Positions 5,767 through 5,933 of a stretch of DNA of 5,933 nt are shown piece by piece (positions within the stretch are counted from its first letter, which is position 1; each line of letters begins with the position of its first letter). Location of the stretch: the NCBI GenBank assembly GCA_947305045.1, contig CAMZCW010000146.1:1-5933 (forward strand), in the 5' to 3' direction. The DNA is from an uncultured Bacteroidales bacterium (GTDB lineage Bacteria; Bacteroidota; Bacteroidia; Bacteroidales; UBA932). A program made the position numbers and the translations under genes. A model generated the notes under the pieces. It was not told the origin of the DNA. It saw nothing but the letters and a program-made list of their open reading frames with translations, and made no database searches.

Positions 5767-5933
5767 TTACCAGCTGGCTTTCTTTACGCCGGGGATGAGA
5801 CCCTGGGAAGCCATCTCGCGGAATTGGATACGGCTGAGGCCGAATTCGCGCATGTAACCCTTGGGACGACCGGTGAGAGAGCAGCGGTTGTGGAGACGTA
5901 CGGGGCTGGCGTTCTTGGGGAGCTTGTCCAGAG
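5767..5933 (-). CDS. rpsN: 30S ribosomal protein S14 (uS14), C-terminal part; cut by window edge
   Basis: S14 sits in the head of the 30S subunit near S3 and S10 and is needed for late assembly. I translated the last 54 codons by hand. They contain [17 protein letters not shown], then [20 protein letters not shown], and end PGVKKASW before TAA. This is the S14 C-terminal signature. The zinc-binding form has paired CxxC motifs in this region; here only one Cys is present. The LPKNASPVR stretch matches the long, zinc-free form (compare LPRDSSPSR in E. coli). The 5' part of the gene lies outside the window. The position just before rpsH is the normal spc order. Confidence 0.96.
   Translation of the reverse strand, partial: LDKLPKNASPVRLHNRCSLTGRPKGYMREFGLSRIQFREMASQGLIPGVKKASW

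Overview
This window is a segment of the spc/alpha ribosomal-protein operon, read entirely on the minus strand, from a member of the Bacteroidota, most likely the order Bacteroidales. The assignment rests on gene order (secY is followed directly by map, infA and rpmJ, with no adk between), on the protein sequences (S5, S8, MetAP, L36 and SecY all look like Bacteroidales versions from memory), and on the rarity of Shine-Dalgarno sequences before the start codons. Genus and species cannot be fixed from this sequence alone.

In transcription order (high to low coordinates) the window holds: the 3' part of rpsN (S14), rpsH (S8), rplF (L6), rplR (L18), rpsE (S5), rpmD (L30), rplO (L15), secY (translocon channel), map (methionine aminopeptidase), infA (IF-1), rpmJ (L36), rpsM (S13) and the 5' part of rpsK (S11). 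Both window edges cut through genes. All complete genes are intact and of normal family length, and all twelve visible starts are ATG. Eleven of the twelve visible stops are TAA; only rplO ends in TAG. Gaps are 8-31 nt, except for 81 nt between rpsN and rpsH. No promoter or terminator is convincing, so this looks like one long co-transcribed unit that continues beyond both ends.

The genes form one functional block. The ribosomal proteins build the 30S head and body (S5, S8, S11, S13, S14) and the 50S subunit (L6, L15, L18, L30, L36). IF-1 acts in initiation, MetAP trims the initiator methionine from nascent chains, and SecY receives membrane and exported proteins from the ribosome.

I found no hidden system, mobile element, CRISPR array or RNA gene. 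The points worth a second look are small: consensus Shine-Dalgarno motifs confined to rplR and rplO, a possible hairpin in the rpsN-rpsH gap, an L36 with a half-lost zinc site, and a His-to-Leu change beside a metal ligand in MetAP.
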